Positions 1 through 11,502 of a stretch of 64,000 nt of DNA are shown here, piece by piece. The notes under the pieces were generated by a model that was not told the DNA's origin, made no database searches, and was given only the letters and a program-made list of their open reading frames with translations. The position numbers and the translations under genes are program-made. The stretch comes from Saussurea involucrata (taxonomy: Eukaryota > Streptophyta > Magnoliopsida > Asterales > Asteraceae): the NCBI GenBank assembly GCA_033807775.1, contig CM066320.1, positions 178,408,784 to 178,472,783 of the forward strand, written 5' to 3'. Positions within the stretch are counted from its first letter, which is position 1. Each line of letters begins with the position of its first letter.

Positions 1-332
1 TGTTTAAGGGTGATGCTGATATAATTGCGATCCTATGTAAGGATTGAATTCACTAAGCTTCGTGCTTACCCCTTCCCAATGTCTTATGTTTTCAGGCGCG
101 AGTAGTAGTCGGGCATGACGGTACACACGGGCGCAAGGCAAAGATTGTTTAAATTGATTTTTTGTAAATGGGGATTTAATTATATAACTTTCCGCTGCTT
201 AAACTTTGTTGACGGTTTTAAATAACGACGTTTATTCTTATTGTAATGGGATTTGTTAACTTTTGGTTTGATTATAATGAAATTTATTACTTTTAAAAAT
301 TTTAAATTCCTTGTAATTTTTGGGACGTTACA
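1..332 (+). repeat. 5' LTR of element A, 3'-terminal part only
   Basis: Matches the last 332 bases of the LTR at 4271-6791. It ends in TTACA at 332, directly before the primer-binding site. The upstream 2.2 kb of this LTR lies left of the window. Confidence 0.88.
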
Positions 333-335
333 ACT

Positions 336-347
336 TGGTATCAGAGC
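336..347 (+). other. Primer-binding site, initiator tRNA-Met type (element A)
   Basis: TGGTATCAGAGC lies four bases after the LTR end and is complementary to the 3' end of plant initiator tRNA-Met, the usual minus-strand primer of many plant LTR elements. Confidence 0.9.
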
Positions 348-539
348 ACAGCCTGAGTGAATCAAACACATCTCGGTGTGTTTGGTCTCAAGTTGCGGCT
401 ATGAAGTTTTAAACTCTTTTACTAAAATCTTTGGGAATAAAGGAAAAAGGAAAACCCGTTTGGGAAACGGTGATTGAGGGCGCAGTGTGTACAGTCAGCC
501 GACGCTAAGTGGGAAGGTACAGTACTTAGTGTATTTATC

Positions 540-1290
540 GCTTTCTAGATCATAGAGTATGCATGCTAGATTGCCTATGTTGTTTACACTGTACTGTATG
601 ATGATTGCTTGCTAGTAGGAATCAATACTAGTTATAGTAGGTTGTTAAGTGAAGGCCCTATAGGTTGTATGCAGTAAGGATCATATAGCCTTAGAATATT
701 TGATTTAGTTCTATTGCGCAGCTCTTGTTTGAGTCCAACCGTTCTAGGATAGAATCTTGTATTCGAATGTCTATTTGATTCACGCTGCATGTGACTGGGT
801 ATTCGCGAGGCAACTCGTTATGGCTAATAGGGATTCCGTGGTAGCAAGGGTAGTGGGATGAGATGAAATTCCTAGTGAGCTGGGAAGAGTGTTTACATAT
901 GAGTATGTATGCTAGATTGCTTTCTAGAACATAGGAGTATGTGTGCTGGATTGTTTGGTGCTTATTACACTGTACTGCATGTTTGTTGTTTGCTAATAGG
1001 AGTTCATGCTAGCCCTGATAAGTTGTTAAGTGAATGCACTATAGGTTGTATGCGGTAGGAACCAAATAGCCTTAGAATGTCGGATTTAGTTCTATTGCGC
1101 AGCTCTTGTTTGAGTCCAACCGTTGTAGGATAGAATCTTATATTCGAATGTCTATCTGGTTTTACACTGTGTGCGACTGTGCATTCGCGAGGCGACTCGT
1201 CATGACTAGTGGGGATTTCGTCATAGCAAGGGTAGTGGAGTTGGGTGGAATTCCTAGGGAGCTAGGAAGAGTGTGTACATATGTCGGTGC
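540..1290 (+). repeat. Tandem duplication of about 380 bp inside element A
   Basis: Two diverged direct copies, about 540-905 and 918-1290, share in order GCTTTCTAGA, the CACTGTACTG segment, CCTTAGAAT and the GTTTGAGTCCAACCGTT segment. Element B has one copy of this unit (about 33300-33680, - strand), so the duplication is specific to A or was lost from B. Confidence 0.8.
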
Positions 1291-4256
1291 GGGCATATGT
1301 GTGTAGTTATCGGCGAGAAACTACTTGGACCCATCGGATGAAACTCGGAACGAGTGATGATAGGTGTGGAAGGTAGTAGTAGAGCTCCTACTATCGGAAA
1401 CACAGGATCAATGCTCGAGTCGGGGAAAGTCACGAGGAATCCAAGGAGTTGAGCGTGAGCGTTGTTAGTGTGAATTATTATGTGCTAATAACTCGTTGTA
1501 ATATCTACCCTGAATAGCCATCACAAGGAGGAACGACTATAGTAAACCTACTAGTACATGTGTGTACCTGTTTTGCTTTGATGGGATGATCGTTGGGGTA
1601 GTGTCGAAGGTTATAATTTAGTAGTCGTTGGAATAAAAGGACGATTCTAGTAATAGTCACTTGGAGTGACGATGAGGATGATGTTTGTTTCGGGCCAAGA
1701 TGGATGATTGTGCTAGAATCATAGGCTTATAGAGCCGACTTTGATTTGAGGAAAAATCGTAGGGATTATTTGACGTAATTTCCCATCTTGCCTAAGAGGT
1801 TTAAATGTTCGGATGACGTTAGTGGATCAAAGAGATTTGGAGGAGTAGGAGTCGAGGCGTAGAATGCCGACTGAGTCAGGCACAAGGTTTTGATTTTGAA
1901 ATAGATTGCATTAACAAATTCTTGTGTTTCAAATCATTTTATGGATGGTGTTTTGGAATTTTGGGAAATGTTCAGCACACACACAAGATTTTGAAATATG
2001 GTTTTGAAAGTGTATGAAATCGTTTTATCACGGGAGTGCAAACTTTGTTAGAATTTGTCTCATTTCGTTATTTTTCCAACGGTTCTTTCGGGTAAGATGA
2101 TATCCGTGTTTTGTGGTGTTTAAAATGTTGGGCAAGTGACTACGGCTTGTGACTTTAACATTGGAACTCCTCCACATATGTTAGAGTTGAGACGGAAAGT
2201 TACATTCCACGATGTCTGTATAAAGCTATTTGAGTGAGTTGGTTAAAATAAGTTTTGTTTTACGGCATGTTGAGTCGTGTGGGTTTAATTTCACGAGGTG
2301 CATATCTTATTTGTTTATGTGACCATTTGGGGGAATCTTGGAAATCAGTTAAAAGAACCCCACCTTTTGAGATTTTATGAGATTTTAGTCGATATTTTCA
2401 AATGATGGAAACGGATTTGTTTTTATCTTTAAGTTTGAAACTTACACAAGACAATTGTGTTTTAACAAAAATATATTTGTAAACCGTTTCATCGTTTTGT
2501 ATGACTAGCCGACGTGCGTAAGATTTGTTGGTGAACCCTGTGCCACGACATTTTATATTGAAAAGAGAAATTTTGGGGTCAAATGTCGTGGAACTGATTT
2601 TAAAATTATGTGCACACTTTTGTCGCACCCGGTGTAAGGTCGAGCGGTTACTTTAAATACATGTCATGAGTCAATTCATACTAGAACCGTGACGGTTCAT
2701 TTTCAAAGAAATTATTTATTTCGCTTTACGTTTTGTGAGTAAACTAAGCTGCAATGAAATGATTTTCAACATGATTTTCATATGTGGGACGAGCGTGTCC
2801 ATTTTTGCGTAACTACCGACCTGGTAATAGTAGTTTTATTGCTTACGGTCTTTTTGAAATGAAAAAATCTTGACGTTGAAAATAATTTGTAAATGATTTT
2901 GTAAACCATTTGGGAAGTGCGCTTATAAGTGTTATGTATCATTTGGAGAATTTTTAAGGGTGTGAGTCCTTTTGGAAAACTCTCTTGTTTAACCCGTGTC
3001 GAGTTTGGGACTAATGTTATTTTAGAGTATTGCTTGCTTAAACTTTATTTAAACGCGTTTTTGACCGACTTATGGGTCTAGCAAGCGTGGAGCATTTTGC
3101 TCGGTTTTGACTTTGAGATAGTCATGGGTCAATTGCACGGTTTTTAATGGCTCGATGTGGAGTTTTGTTGATGGGTTGTTTTGTTGCACAGTTTTGCACT
3201 TATTGCACGTTGGTTAATTACATGTTGGGTGAGTGAGTCATCCCGGAATAGGCATGTTGTTGGTAGACTGTTTTGCATTGGATCCTTGGTCACGTCAGTC
3301 AGTCGTTGGTAATGGTCGGTTGGGTATCTCGGGGTGGGACTCCGGTATTCATGTGTTATGACCTTGACTTTCCAGTAGGCACTGGGAGGATATAGTCTTG
3401 GGCATTTACCTGAGAGGTAGTCCTGATATGCGGGCCTTGAGACGTACCTGGGAGGTAGACGTTAAGGTGTATTTTGATACGGTGTAACTAGGCTTCGTAG
3501 AGCGAGTGTGGAGGATAAGTAGACGGTGGAAGGTTGGGTATTCCACGCGTGTTGGTAATGTAGGCCGAATAGTATCGGTTAAGGGAATGATGCCCTTTGT
3601 AATTAAGAGAATAAATGCGCAGTAACCTTTTTGAAGTAAGTAGTATATTTAGGCGTCGACTGTTGGGCTTAAGGCCAAACACCTTTAGTGTAGTCGGAGA
3701 TTTGTAGCCGATTTTAAAAAAAAAATTATGGTGATGGTAGTAGTAACCCTGAGATGCTTAATTGCGATGAATGGTTATGGTGGAATGACCTTCGTGGGTG
3801 ATTATAAGTTTACTGGTTTGACGATTCGTGTGAAATAAATTTGGGAGCCTTTTAGAACTCGTGGAAGTTAATCGACAGTTATTGGTAAGTATGATCGAAT
3901 TTGAGTATCCTGTAGGGTATATTGGTGAGCACCTCTAGAATAGTTAGAGCTCAAAATTTGAATCGGGATGTATGGACTATCTATGGTTGGGAGACAACCG
4001 AAGTCGGTTGATTAGGAATGAATCCAGTGGTTGGAGTGTTCTTCCGATCATATTTTCAGTGTCCTTGAAGGAGTTTTGTTAGTAAGAAAAGTATTCGAGA
4101 AATTCTTGACGGGGTGAGAAATTTAGATTCTAGTTGAGGAAAGTCCAGTGGCAACACAGAAAGGGCTCCGAGTGGACTTGGGAACCCGAGGTTGAGATGT
4201 GGTAAAACCATCCAGAGGTGTTTGCGGACGTAGACTCTGAGGACGAAGTCTAATCC

Positions 4257-4270
4257 AAGTGGGGGAGAGT
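4257..4270 (+). other. Polypurine tract of element A
   Basis: AAGTGGGGGAGAGT immediately precedes the TG of the 3' LTR, where plus-strand priming is expected. The same tract is found in reverse next to the element B LTR (29964-29977). Confidence 0.85.
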
Positions 4271-5899
4271 TGTAAAGCCCGTATCCTGGTATGTAATTTC
4301 TTTTATTAATTCTTTTCGTTTAAGTATGATTTAATGTGGTTTCCGTTAACGGGGTTAACGGATTTGACAAAATGTTAAAATCCTAAGTTATGTTAGTAAA
4401 TGAAAATACCTTAAAAACCTAGGGGCTAAATGTGGTTTTGTTAATCAAGTATGCATGGAACGTTTCCTTTTAGCTTAAGAACGAACCCATCTTTTCTTGG
4501 TAACCCTCGGTTCCTTTCACTCTCGCAAACACAGAAACGAAACCCTAATTCCCCCTCTTCCCCCTTAGTGGCTGCCGTCGACAACACCGTGATCCACCAC
4601 CGTCGGCGCCCGACGCAGTTCTGCCGGCGAGAGGAAGAGAGAGAGAGGTGCGGCGAGGGTGAGAGTGTAGCGAGGAATGGGAGGAACAGCCGGCGATCGG
4701 TTTTCAGTGCGGTTACCGTCGTCGTCGTCACCGTTTCTGCCGGAAAAAGGTGGAGGAGAAGTCACGTCGAGGTAATCCCGTGGTTCCTTTCTTTTTCGTT
4801 GTGGTTTCGTTGTCGGAACACCGTAAACCGCCACCACCACCGCCGCAGCCACGGCTGCCGGCGGTGGGGCCGCCGCTGCACGCCGCCGGGGTGGCGGCAG
4901 AGGGGTGGGTGCAGGTGTGTGCAGGCGCGGGTGTGTGCGGGGTGAGGTTGCGGGTGTGTCGTTTCGGTTGATGTTGGGAGGTTCCGCCGGTGGGTGTTAC
5001 CGCAACCATCGTCGCCGCCGCCAACCACCACCACCGCCGAAGGCGGCAGTGGGTAGTGTACGGTTGTGGTCCAGCGTAATATAGCCCTTTCCAGTAAGCT
5101 TGTAGGTTGTTCGGGTCTGTTTGGGTTAAGCTATGTCTTAATGGGTTTATAAACAATATTTGTCATTTCATGTGAAAACGTTTTTCTGCCACTGTTTTGT
5201 GACGGCCATAACTTTTCCGTCGTAGCTCGGATTGAGGCGAATCCGGTGCCCACGGTTCACATTCTGTTCCGGGTACACTTTTCGTGTTTTAGCGGAAGTC
5301 CGGGTCGGCTTCTAGCTAGGCGTAAATTGGCTGTTTATACAGCAGGTCCGGAATTGATAGTTTCGCGTTCCGTTTTTAAAAAACAATCATAGTTTCTGCC
5401 ACTGTTTCGGGAAAGCCATAACTTTTTATAGGAATGTCGTATTGGGGTGAAATCAGTGCCAAAAGCTCCCATTCTGAGTCTAGTAAGTTTCTTATGTTTT
5501 GCGGAAAAACCAGTTCGGACCATAGCTAGTGTCAAACTGTTGTTTTGTACTGAAAGGTCCTGTTTTTCACTGTGCAGCAAGTCGGTTTTGTAAAATCAAT
5601 AGTAAATTGTAGAAAAATCGTTAGAGCACGTGCGATATGTCCCTGGAACCCTAAGACATGGGACTTTGTGTTTATGGAAAAATATTTCTGGTTTAATCAG
5701 TTTATAAGGGGTTAAACAGGTCCCGAACAGACCTGCGTGTTGAGAGTAAAAACTGGAAAAATGTGTTTTTAAAGTTAGTAGTCGTGGCCTTGGTTTGGGA
5801 CGTCACCTTGACAATTGTTAACGCTTATTTAGGTGGAAAAAGGTGAACTGGTGTTGGCCGGTTCGTGTTGCGGTTGAGGTCATAAGCTTTGCGTTTGAG

Positions 5900-6554
5900 G
5901 TGAGTTCTCTCACTATATAGGATGAGAATTATATTTGTGTTGCTATAGTTCGAGTGTGTTGATTATGATTGTTTGTTGATATTATTGTGGTGTGGAATAT
6001 ATATATTTGTGTGTATATATTGAACTGTGATTGAGGTACTTCTTGATGGATGTTCCAAGAGGTATATGCGTTTGTATAATGAGTTGTGATTATATCTTCT
6101 TGAGGGTTGTTCCAAGAAGTATAAGGCCACTTCTTGATGGTTGTTCCAAGGAGTAGGTGTATTGGTATAATGTGTTGTGATTATGTCTTCTTGAGGGTTG
6201 TTCCAAGAAGTATAAGGCCACTTCTTGATGGTTGTTCCAAGGAGTAGGTGTATTGGTATAATGTGTTGTGATTATGTCTTCTTGAGGGTTGTTCCAAGAA
6301 GTATAAGGCCACTTCTTGATGGTTGTTCCAAGGAGTAGGTGTATTGGTATAATGTGTTGTGATTATGTCTTCTTGATGGTGGTTCCAAGGAGCATAAGGA
6401 TTATTATTAATCGTGTTATATTTTCTTGATGTATGTTCCAAGAAATTTATGTGCTGGTATGTTTAAGGGTGATGCTGATATAATTGCGATCCTATGTAAG
6501 GATTGAATTCACTAAGCTTCGTGCTTACCCCTTCCCAATGTCTTATGTTTTCAG
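5900..6554 (+). other. Candidate intron inside the element A LTR
   Basis: GAG|GTGAGT at 5897-5905 is a strong plant donor, and ATGTTTTCAG|G ending at 6554 a good acceptor, with CACTAAG about 45 bases upstream as a possible branch site. Equivalent donor/acceptor pairs occur in the element B LTRs and both Tekay-like LTRs, each enclosing a tandem hairpin array. Splicing is inferred, not shown. Confidence 0.45.
6037..6451 (+). repeat. Tandem 91-bp repeat of paired hairpins in the element A LTR
   Basis: About four units of 91 bp, each made of two half-units of the form CTTCTTG - about 10 bases - CAAGAAG (or CAAGGAG). Each half-unit can fold into a 7-bp stem. The array lies inside the candidate LTR intron. 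Confidence 0.85.
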
Positions 6555-6841
6555 GCGCGAGTAGTAGTCGGGCATGACGGTACACACGGGCGCAAGACGA
6601 AGATTGTTTAAATTGATTTTTTGTAAATGGGGATTTAATTATATAACTTTCCGCTGCTTAAACTTTGTTGACGGTTTTAAATAACGACGTTTATTCTTAT
6701 TGTAATGGGATTTGTTAACTTTTGGTTTGATTATAATGAAATGTATTACTTTTAAAAATTTTAAATTCCTTGTAATTTTTGGGACGTTACAAATGTATAA
6801 TAAATGGTAAACATTTAAAGTTAAGTAAAATTTGTACATAC

Positions 6842-7165
6842 CTTGTGGAGGAAATGGAAAGCCAGAAGTTGGACTGAAGGTGCTGGTTGATGGATCGTAG
6901 AGATTGCTCGTTTTGTTTTTCAATTTCGTTCAAGCTGCATACTTTCCCTTGAGATAATCCTAGTGATTTTTCATTTGTCGTTGGTCTACGACAAGATTAT
7001 GTTTTCTTTTCAGTTCTTCTCCAACATTCTTTCATGATTGTGACTTAAGACTACTACCTTCCCGTCCATTTTTTATTGTCTCGTGTATACAAGCTTCAAC
7101 AAAGGTTTGGACCAACCCTTCTTTTTTCCAAGTAATTCTACGTTTCTTTTGGTGCGAAGATTCAC
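6842..7165 (-). pseudogene. Myb/SANT-like DNA-binding domain exon, degenerate
   Basis: Read on the - strand from about 7165, one frame gives TWKKEGLVQTFVEAC, then KNGREGSSLKSQS, KNVGEELKRKHNLVVDQRQM, DYLKGKYAA and NKTSNLYDPSTSTFSPTSGF. This matches the Myb/SANT-like domain (Pfam Myb_DNA-bind_3 type) found in PIF/Harbinger-associated and L10-interacting MYB-like plant proteins. Three in-frame stops interrupt it, two or three of them at expected aromatic positions. The exon ends at an AG|GTATGT donor at 6842/6841, about 50 bases before element A begins, so the rest of the gene may have been separated by that insertion. Whether the source was a transposon accessory ORF or a host gene cannot be told here. 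Confidence 0.65.
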
Positions 7166-7241
7166 CAACTAATTCCATACCTACTCCAACATATCATAGT
7201 GAACAACAAAACAAAACTAAAATCAAAGTGAAGAACAAAAA

Positions 7242-7440
7242 AACATCAAGTGAAAAACCAAAAAACCCAATATCAAAGTAGCATGAATCAAGTGAAGAAC
7301 CAAAAAACAAACATCAAGTGAAGAAATAAAAAACCCAATATCAAAGTAGCACGAATCAAGTGAAGAACCAAAAAACCAAACATCAAGTGAAGAAATAAAA
7401 AACCCAATATCAAGTAGCATGAATCAAGTTTGGTAACATG
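7242..7440. repeat. Tandem repeat, unit about 69 bp, near 3 copies
   Basis: Repeated phrases ACATCAAGTGAAGAA, AAAACCCAATATCAAAGTAG and GAATCAAGTGAAGAACC recur at about 69-bp spacing. The short - strand ORFs here are products of the repeat. Confidence 0.7.
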
Positions 7441-7919
7441 GATCAAGTTTGGTATACAAAAAAACAAACACAAAACAAGGTTGGTAAATCAAAAGTAGCA
7501 TCAATCAAGGAGTCATACGATTTTTACTTCTCCTAACAGTAGCATCAATCAAGGAATCAAACAAATTTTACAATGAAGAAGTGAAAAATCGATTTTGATA
7601 GCCCTGTGGAGAAGTAAAAAATCGATTTTGACAGGCAACAACATACATTAATCGATTTTGGGAGCCACATCATTAATCGATTGTGAACAAGAGAGAAGAG
7701 GGATGCGTATACCTGGTGGTTGTGAAGAGAGGGTTGTCGACAAGAAGGACCCGGCGTCGACGAGAAGGCAACGGTCGACCGGCGTCGACTGTAGAAGATG
7801 GTCGTGGGGCGTGGAAGAAGATGACCGTGGGAGAAACTTGGGAGAAAGACATGATGCGTGAATAATGCAGCGTTTTTAATTGAAAGGAAGGGCAAAGTTG
7901 GAAGAAAGGGACATCTGAC
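7441..7919. other. Intergenic stretch without a supported gene
   Basis: Short overlapping ORFs on both strands (for example 7557-7895, -) resemble no family I recognise. ATCGATTTT is repeated four times between 7588 and 7682. I see no RNA gene. Confidence 0.5.
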
Positions 7920-8305
7920 CCATTTTGTAATACCCTAGATACAAAATCGTTAAGAGGCAATTGTCACCATTAAGAGTTTTTTTTCCTGCCAAACAGGCCC
8001 AACTTCTTACCGATTCAGAGGTGACATCTGAATGTCACTATTAAGAGCTAAACAAACAACCGCTAAGTGGTCAGAATGATTAAGAGGCTCTTATGACATG
8101 GTATAAAATGAAATATGGTTGTTTGGTAATTTTTCAGAATGAAATTAAGGTGCTGAATGATTAAGGGAGGCTGACGATACACAATCATTCAGAAGGTTTT
8201 AAAGCCATTAAAGACAGATTTTTTTTTACCAAACAAGATGCAATTCTTAACGATTCAAAAGTTGACTTTTAATAAAACTATTAAGAGGTAAACAAACAAC
8301 CCGTG
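7920..8305. mobile_element. Decayed MITE sequence
   Basis: Contains repeated TTAAGAG phrases and the ends TAAACAAACAACC at about 8050 and 8290 and CCAAACAGGCC near 7990, the style of TIRs of plant hAT- or PIF-type MITEs. Two same-orientation ends suggest two overlapping or tandem remnants. No clean TIR pair or TSD was found. Confidence 0.35.
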
Positions 8306-8853
8306 AAACGATAAACAATACAAGGTTTAATTTAGAATATTGTTTTATTTTAAATGTTACATATAATAAAAAATCATTAAAATAAATTAAAAACGGCCAA
8401 ATATCCTCACATAAATAGCATGGTATATATACATAACGAAAGAAAAGTAAGAATGGTTTAGGACCACAAAAGAATTCCATAAATGTATATAGTACATGTA
8501 AAATTCTACAACTGGAGGCCACGTGTGTGCATAAACACAAGGTTGTACCGGGCTCGGTGAAAATCGATGGAGCCAGCTCATCATCCCGCCCCTTTTACCC
8601 CCTTTCTATCAATCATCCAATTCCAACCTTTATCAGTTTTTGATAAACCAACAACAGCCAGTTCCCAATTTCACTGCAATCTGCCCTCCTATTCCTTTTC
8701 CTAATTTATGCAATTATCATTCACATACTAAAAACCCAACTCTTCTCAAGATTTTATGATAAAACCTTGCTGGAATCTTAGGAAACAAAATCAATTTCGA
8801 TATAAACTCCAATCGCCGGAGAGATTTACAGAGGGATCGCCGGAGTTGTCGCT
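8306..8853 (+). promoter_or_regulatory. Presumed promoter and 5' leader of the UBTD-like gene
   Basis: Lies directly upstream of the 8854 start codon. A TATA-like TATATATAC at 8424 and a pyrimidine-rich segment from about 8585 (CCCCTTTTACCCCCTTTC) would fit a promoter and leader. The transcription start cannot be fixed from sequence alone. Confidence 0.35.
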
Positions 8854-10841
8854 ATGGGTTGTGCTGGATCATCGCATGCGAAAGGGGACGGTAAAGATTC
8901 CAATTTCCGAGATTCTATTGGGAATTTTCTTATTTCATTTTTGGGATTTTTTTTATATATGTGAATTTGATTGGTAATCGTGTAATTCCATGTTTCGATT
9001 GTGTAAACAAATTTTGCATCTAAGCATGAAGTGATTTGGCTCACTCGACTGATTAATTAGGAGAAAGGGTTCAACTATTTGCGTGTTTTTGTGACTAATG
9101 ACGGTTCTTTGTTAACTTCTTGTTGAATGGTGGCTTTGATTTAGTGGCGTTTCTATGAACTCCTTTTTAGGGTTTTTTGAAATCCTTAAACCAAACCTAA
9201 ATCTTGTGCAATGTTATGTGTTCTATGTTGTATCAGTTGTCTAAATAATGTCATCTGACATTTGTTTTTCTGAATTGACACATACTTTCAAGAGAAATTT
9301 GTTGATTATTTGTTGTCAAATGTTTATGATGTAATACAATATAGATGAATCTTATGGATCCAAATGAATACAATAAACTTATTTGTAAATTAGGGAATTT
9401 GAATTTAAAAGTTTTCAAAGAGGAAGTGTGCCAATTTTTATTGGAAGGATGGAGAATCATTGAGCTTGCACATGGTGTCAACATTAACTAAGACCCCTTT
9501 CTGGTTCTGTAAAAGAGTGCAAAAGTACTTATGCAATCCAGAATTGTTTCCAACTGTTTCACAGTTTTCTCACTTAACAAGTGTTTTCCATTTGTAGTAT
9601 TCCGTATATAATTGATGAGTCTAGATTAATATGCAACAAACAGTTGTTGATTTGGACTTTGGAGTGTTCTCTTGAGTCTTGATGCTTATTTCTTTTGTAA
9701 AATATGCATTATATATAATAAGCCTATTTGTGATGCTAGTTAATTCCTTCAGCATTTCATAGTTTCGTTGAATGTAATGTATTTTTGGTGTACACTTTTG
9801 TAAGATGGTGGTGGATGAAATCTGTTTATTATGTGGAATTTCCGTTTCTTTTTTATTACAGAAACTATTAAAAAGATAACAAAACCGAAACCATGGAAGC
9901 ATCCTGAACCAATTACGTCAGAGCAGCTTAAGCAGATGCGTGATGAGTTCTGGGATACTGCTCCACATTATGGTGGCCGAAAAGGTGATTTTTGCTTAAG
10001 ATTTGTCATCTCTTTGCCTTTATGCATAATTTCTCATAGAATGTATTGCAGTTAGCGTAACCCTTATAAGGTTTTCGCTTTTCAGTTGAAGGGGTATCTG
10101 TCTTTCTTGTTTTTATTTATGCTTTATCAGCAAATCGTCATGTTTTAATAATGGGTAGATAATATATCGTAGGAGGGGTTCTCTTCATTTCGAGTTCTGC
10201 ATAAGCCAATAATCGTTTTTCATTCATGTGAAAGACAACAATTTTCTTCTTTCGATTATAGTTGATCTTAGAAGATTACAAAACTTTATCACATCTTTCT
10301 TTCTTTCTTTGTCATACTTTTCACAAGTTGAGTTTCTTCATGGAAAACCGCTCTACTCTTTGGGTAGACGTCGGGTCCGCATACATCTTATCTTCCCCGA
10401 GACCCTCTTATCTCTCTCTCCCAATTTTCTACCTATCCACTACTTATACATCTTATTGTTGGCATTTTGCATAGGGTTAATCACCAAAAGAGCTAATGTT
10501 CTATAGGCCATTTACCAATTCAGCCTCGTAGCTTTAACAAGTTCAACAAAATTATATATATATATATAGGGTCAGGTTACCAGGATGTTCCTCAGTTTTT
10601 CATCTTTTTGCAGGGTCAGGTTCAGGGAAAACCGCAAAAAGATGAAAAACTGAGGAACATCCTGGTAACCGTTCATCTGGAAGGTATATGCACATGTGCA
10701 TACAAGTAATTTGTAACATGCAGACGTGCATAAAAAAAGCAGCTCAATTTACTTGTATGCACATGTGCATAGGGTTCAGATGAACGGTTACCGGGGTGTT
10801 CCTCGGTTTTTCATTTTTTTGAGGTTTTCCCTTGAACCTCC

Positions 10842-10905
<64 letters not shown>

Positions 10906-11126
10906 CTAGGCTTGGGTTCCGTGAGAAGTTGAGGTTAACGTGAGAAGTGTGAGAAGTGGTTATCAACCGTTGGATGAGAAATGGATGCACCGGATCAATT
11001 TCCTTCTAAGGCGCAATTCATGGGAGGGCATTTGATTAAAAGTGATCAACGGTTCACGCTTCTCACGTTAACCTCAACTTCTCACACGATCCTTCGCCTC
11101 TATATCTATATCTATATCTATCTATA

Positions 11127-11175
<49 letters not shown>

Positions 11176-11471
11176 CGATCGCTGTAAAATTTTGGTTGCA
11201 AATATCGCATGTCCTTTAGTACATATCAACATTTAAGTATCGTGGATAGGCAACCCGAAACCAGGAAGTTCTTTTAGTCAAGTTTGAATCTTTTTTTTTA
11301 AATAAATTGTCAGGATGTCCAAAAGCTTCCTATCAACTTATTGTAACACATTTTTTTAAATGAACAATTGTTTGATCTTATAAACTTAGTCCTGTTAAGC
11401 AGTCTATTAGGACACTTGGTAATAACAAGAACACTGAAGTAGGTTGTAGCTTTGATGACATATACACACAC

Positions 11472-11502
<31 letters not shown>

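Larger units (their letters stand above)
333..4270 (+). other. Non-coding interior of element A
   Basis: No ORF longer than about 76 codons and no recognisable retroviral domain. The region is nevertheless related along much of its length to the interior of element B (29964-33872, read on the - strand), for example the stretch around TTCTATTGCGCAGCTCTTG. It therefore looks like a defined non-coding cargo rather than randomly decayed gag-pol. It holds a tandem duplication (540-1290) and a single hairpin at 3995-4010 (CAACCGA/TCGGTTG). Confidence 0.75.
1..6791 (+). mobile_element. Element A: coding-free (LARD-like) LTR retrotransposon, 5' LTR truncated by window edge
   Basis: Positions 1-332 recur as 6460-6791 with only about three substitutions and no net indel, which defines the ends of two LTRs. 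The first copy is followed by a tRNA-Met-type primer site (336-347), the second LTR is preceded by a purine tract (4257-4270) and opens with TG at 4271; both LTRs end in TTACA. The 3.9-kb interior has no ORF of note on either strand and no trace of gag or pol. This is the architecture of a large retrotransposon derivative that depends on proteins made elsewhere. Near-identical LTR ends imply a recent insertion. Element B (27594-36248) belongs to the same family in opposite orientation. The 5' flank, and so the TSD, lies outside the window. Confidence 0.85.
4271..6791 (+). repeat. 3' LTR of element A (2521 bp)
   Basis: Starts TGTAAAGCCC and ends TTACA. The 5' third resembles a plant 5' leader (an AAACCCTAA box near 4540 and pyrimidine-rich, GC-rich DNA); reading frames in 4440-5160 are by-products of this composition. 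Segments near 5200-5560 resemble the matching part of the element B LTR. Downstream come a splice-donor-like site at 5900, a tandem hairpin array (6037-6451), an acceptor-like site at 6554, then the U5-like end shared with 1-332. Confidence 0.88.

Noticed and set aside
4440..5156. Cluster of overlapping 70-164-codon frames on both strands in the element A LTR
   Set aside because: They overlap on both strands in GC-rich, proline/arginine/histidine-biased DNA, match no family, and lie inside an LTR; composition explains them.
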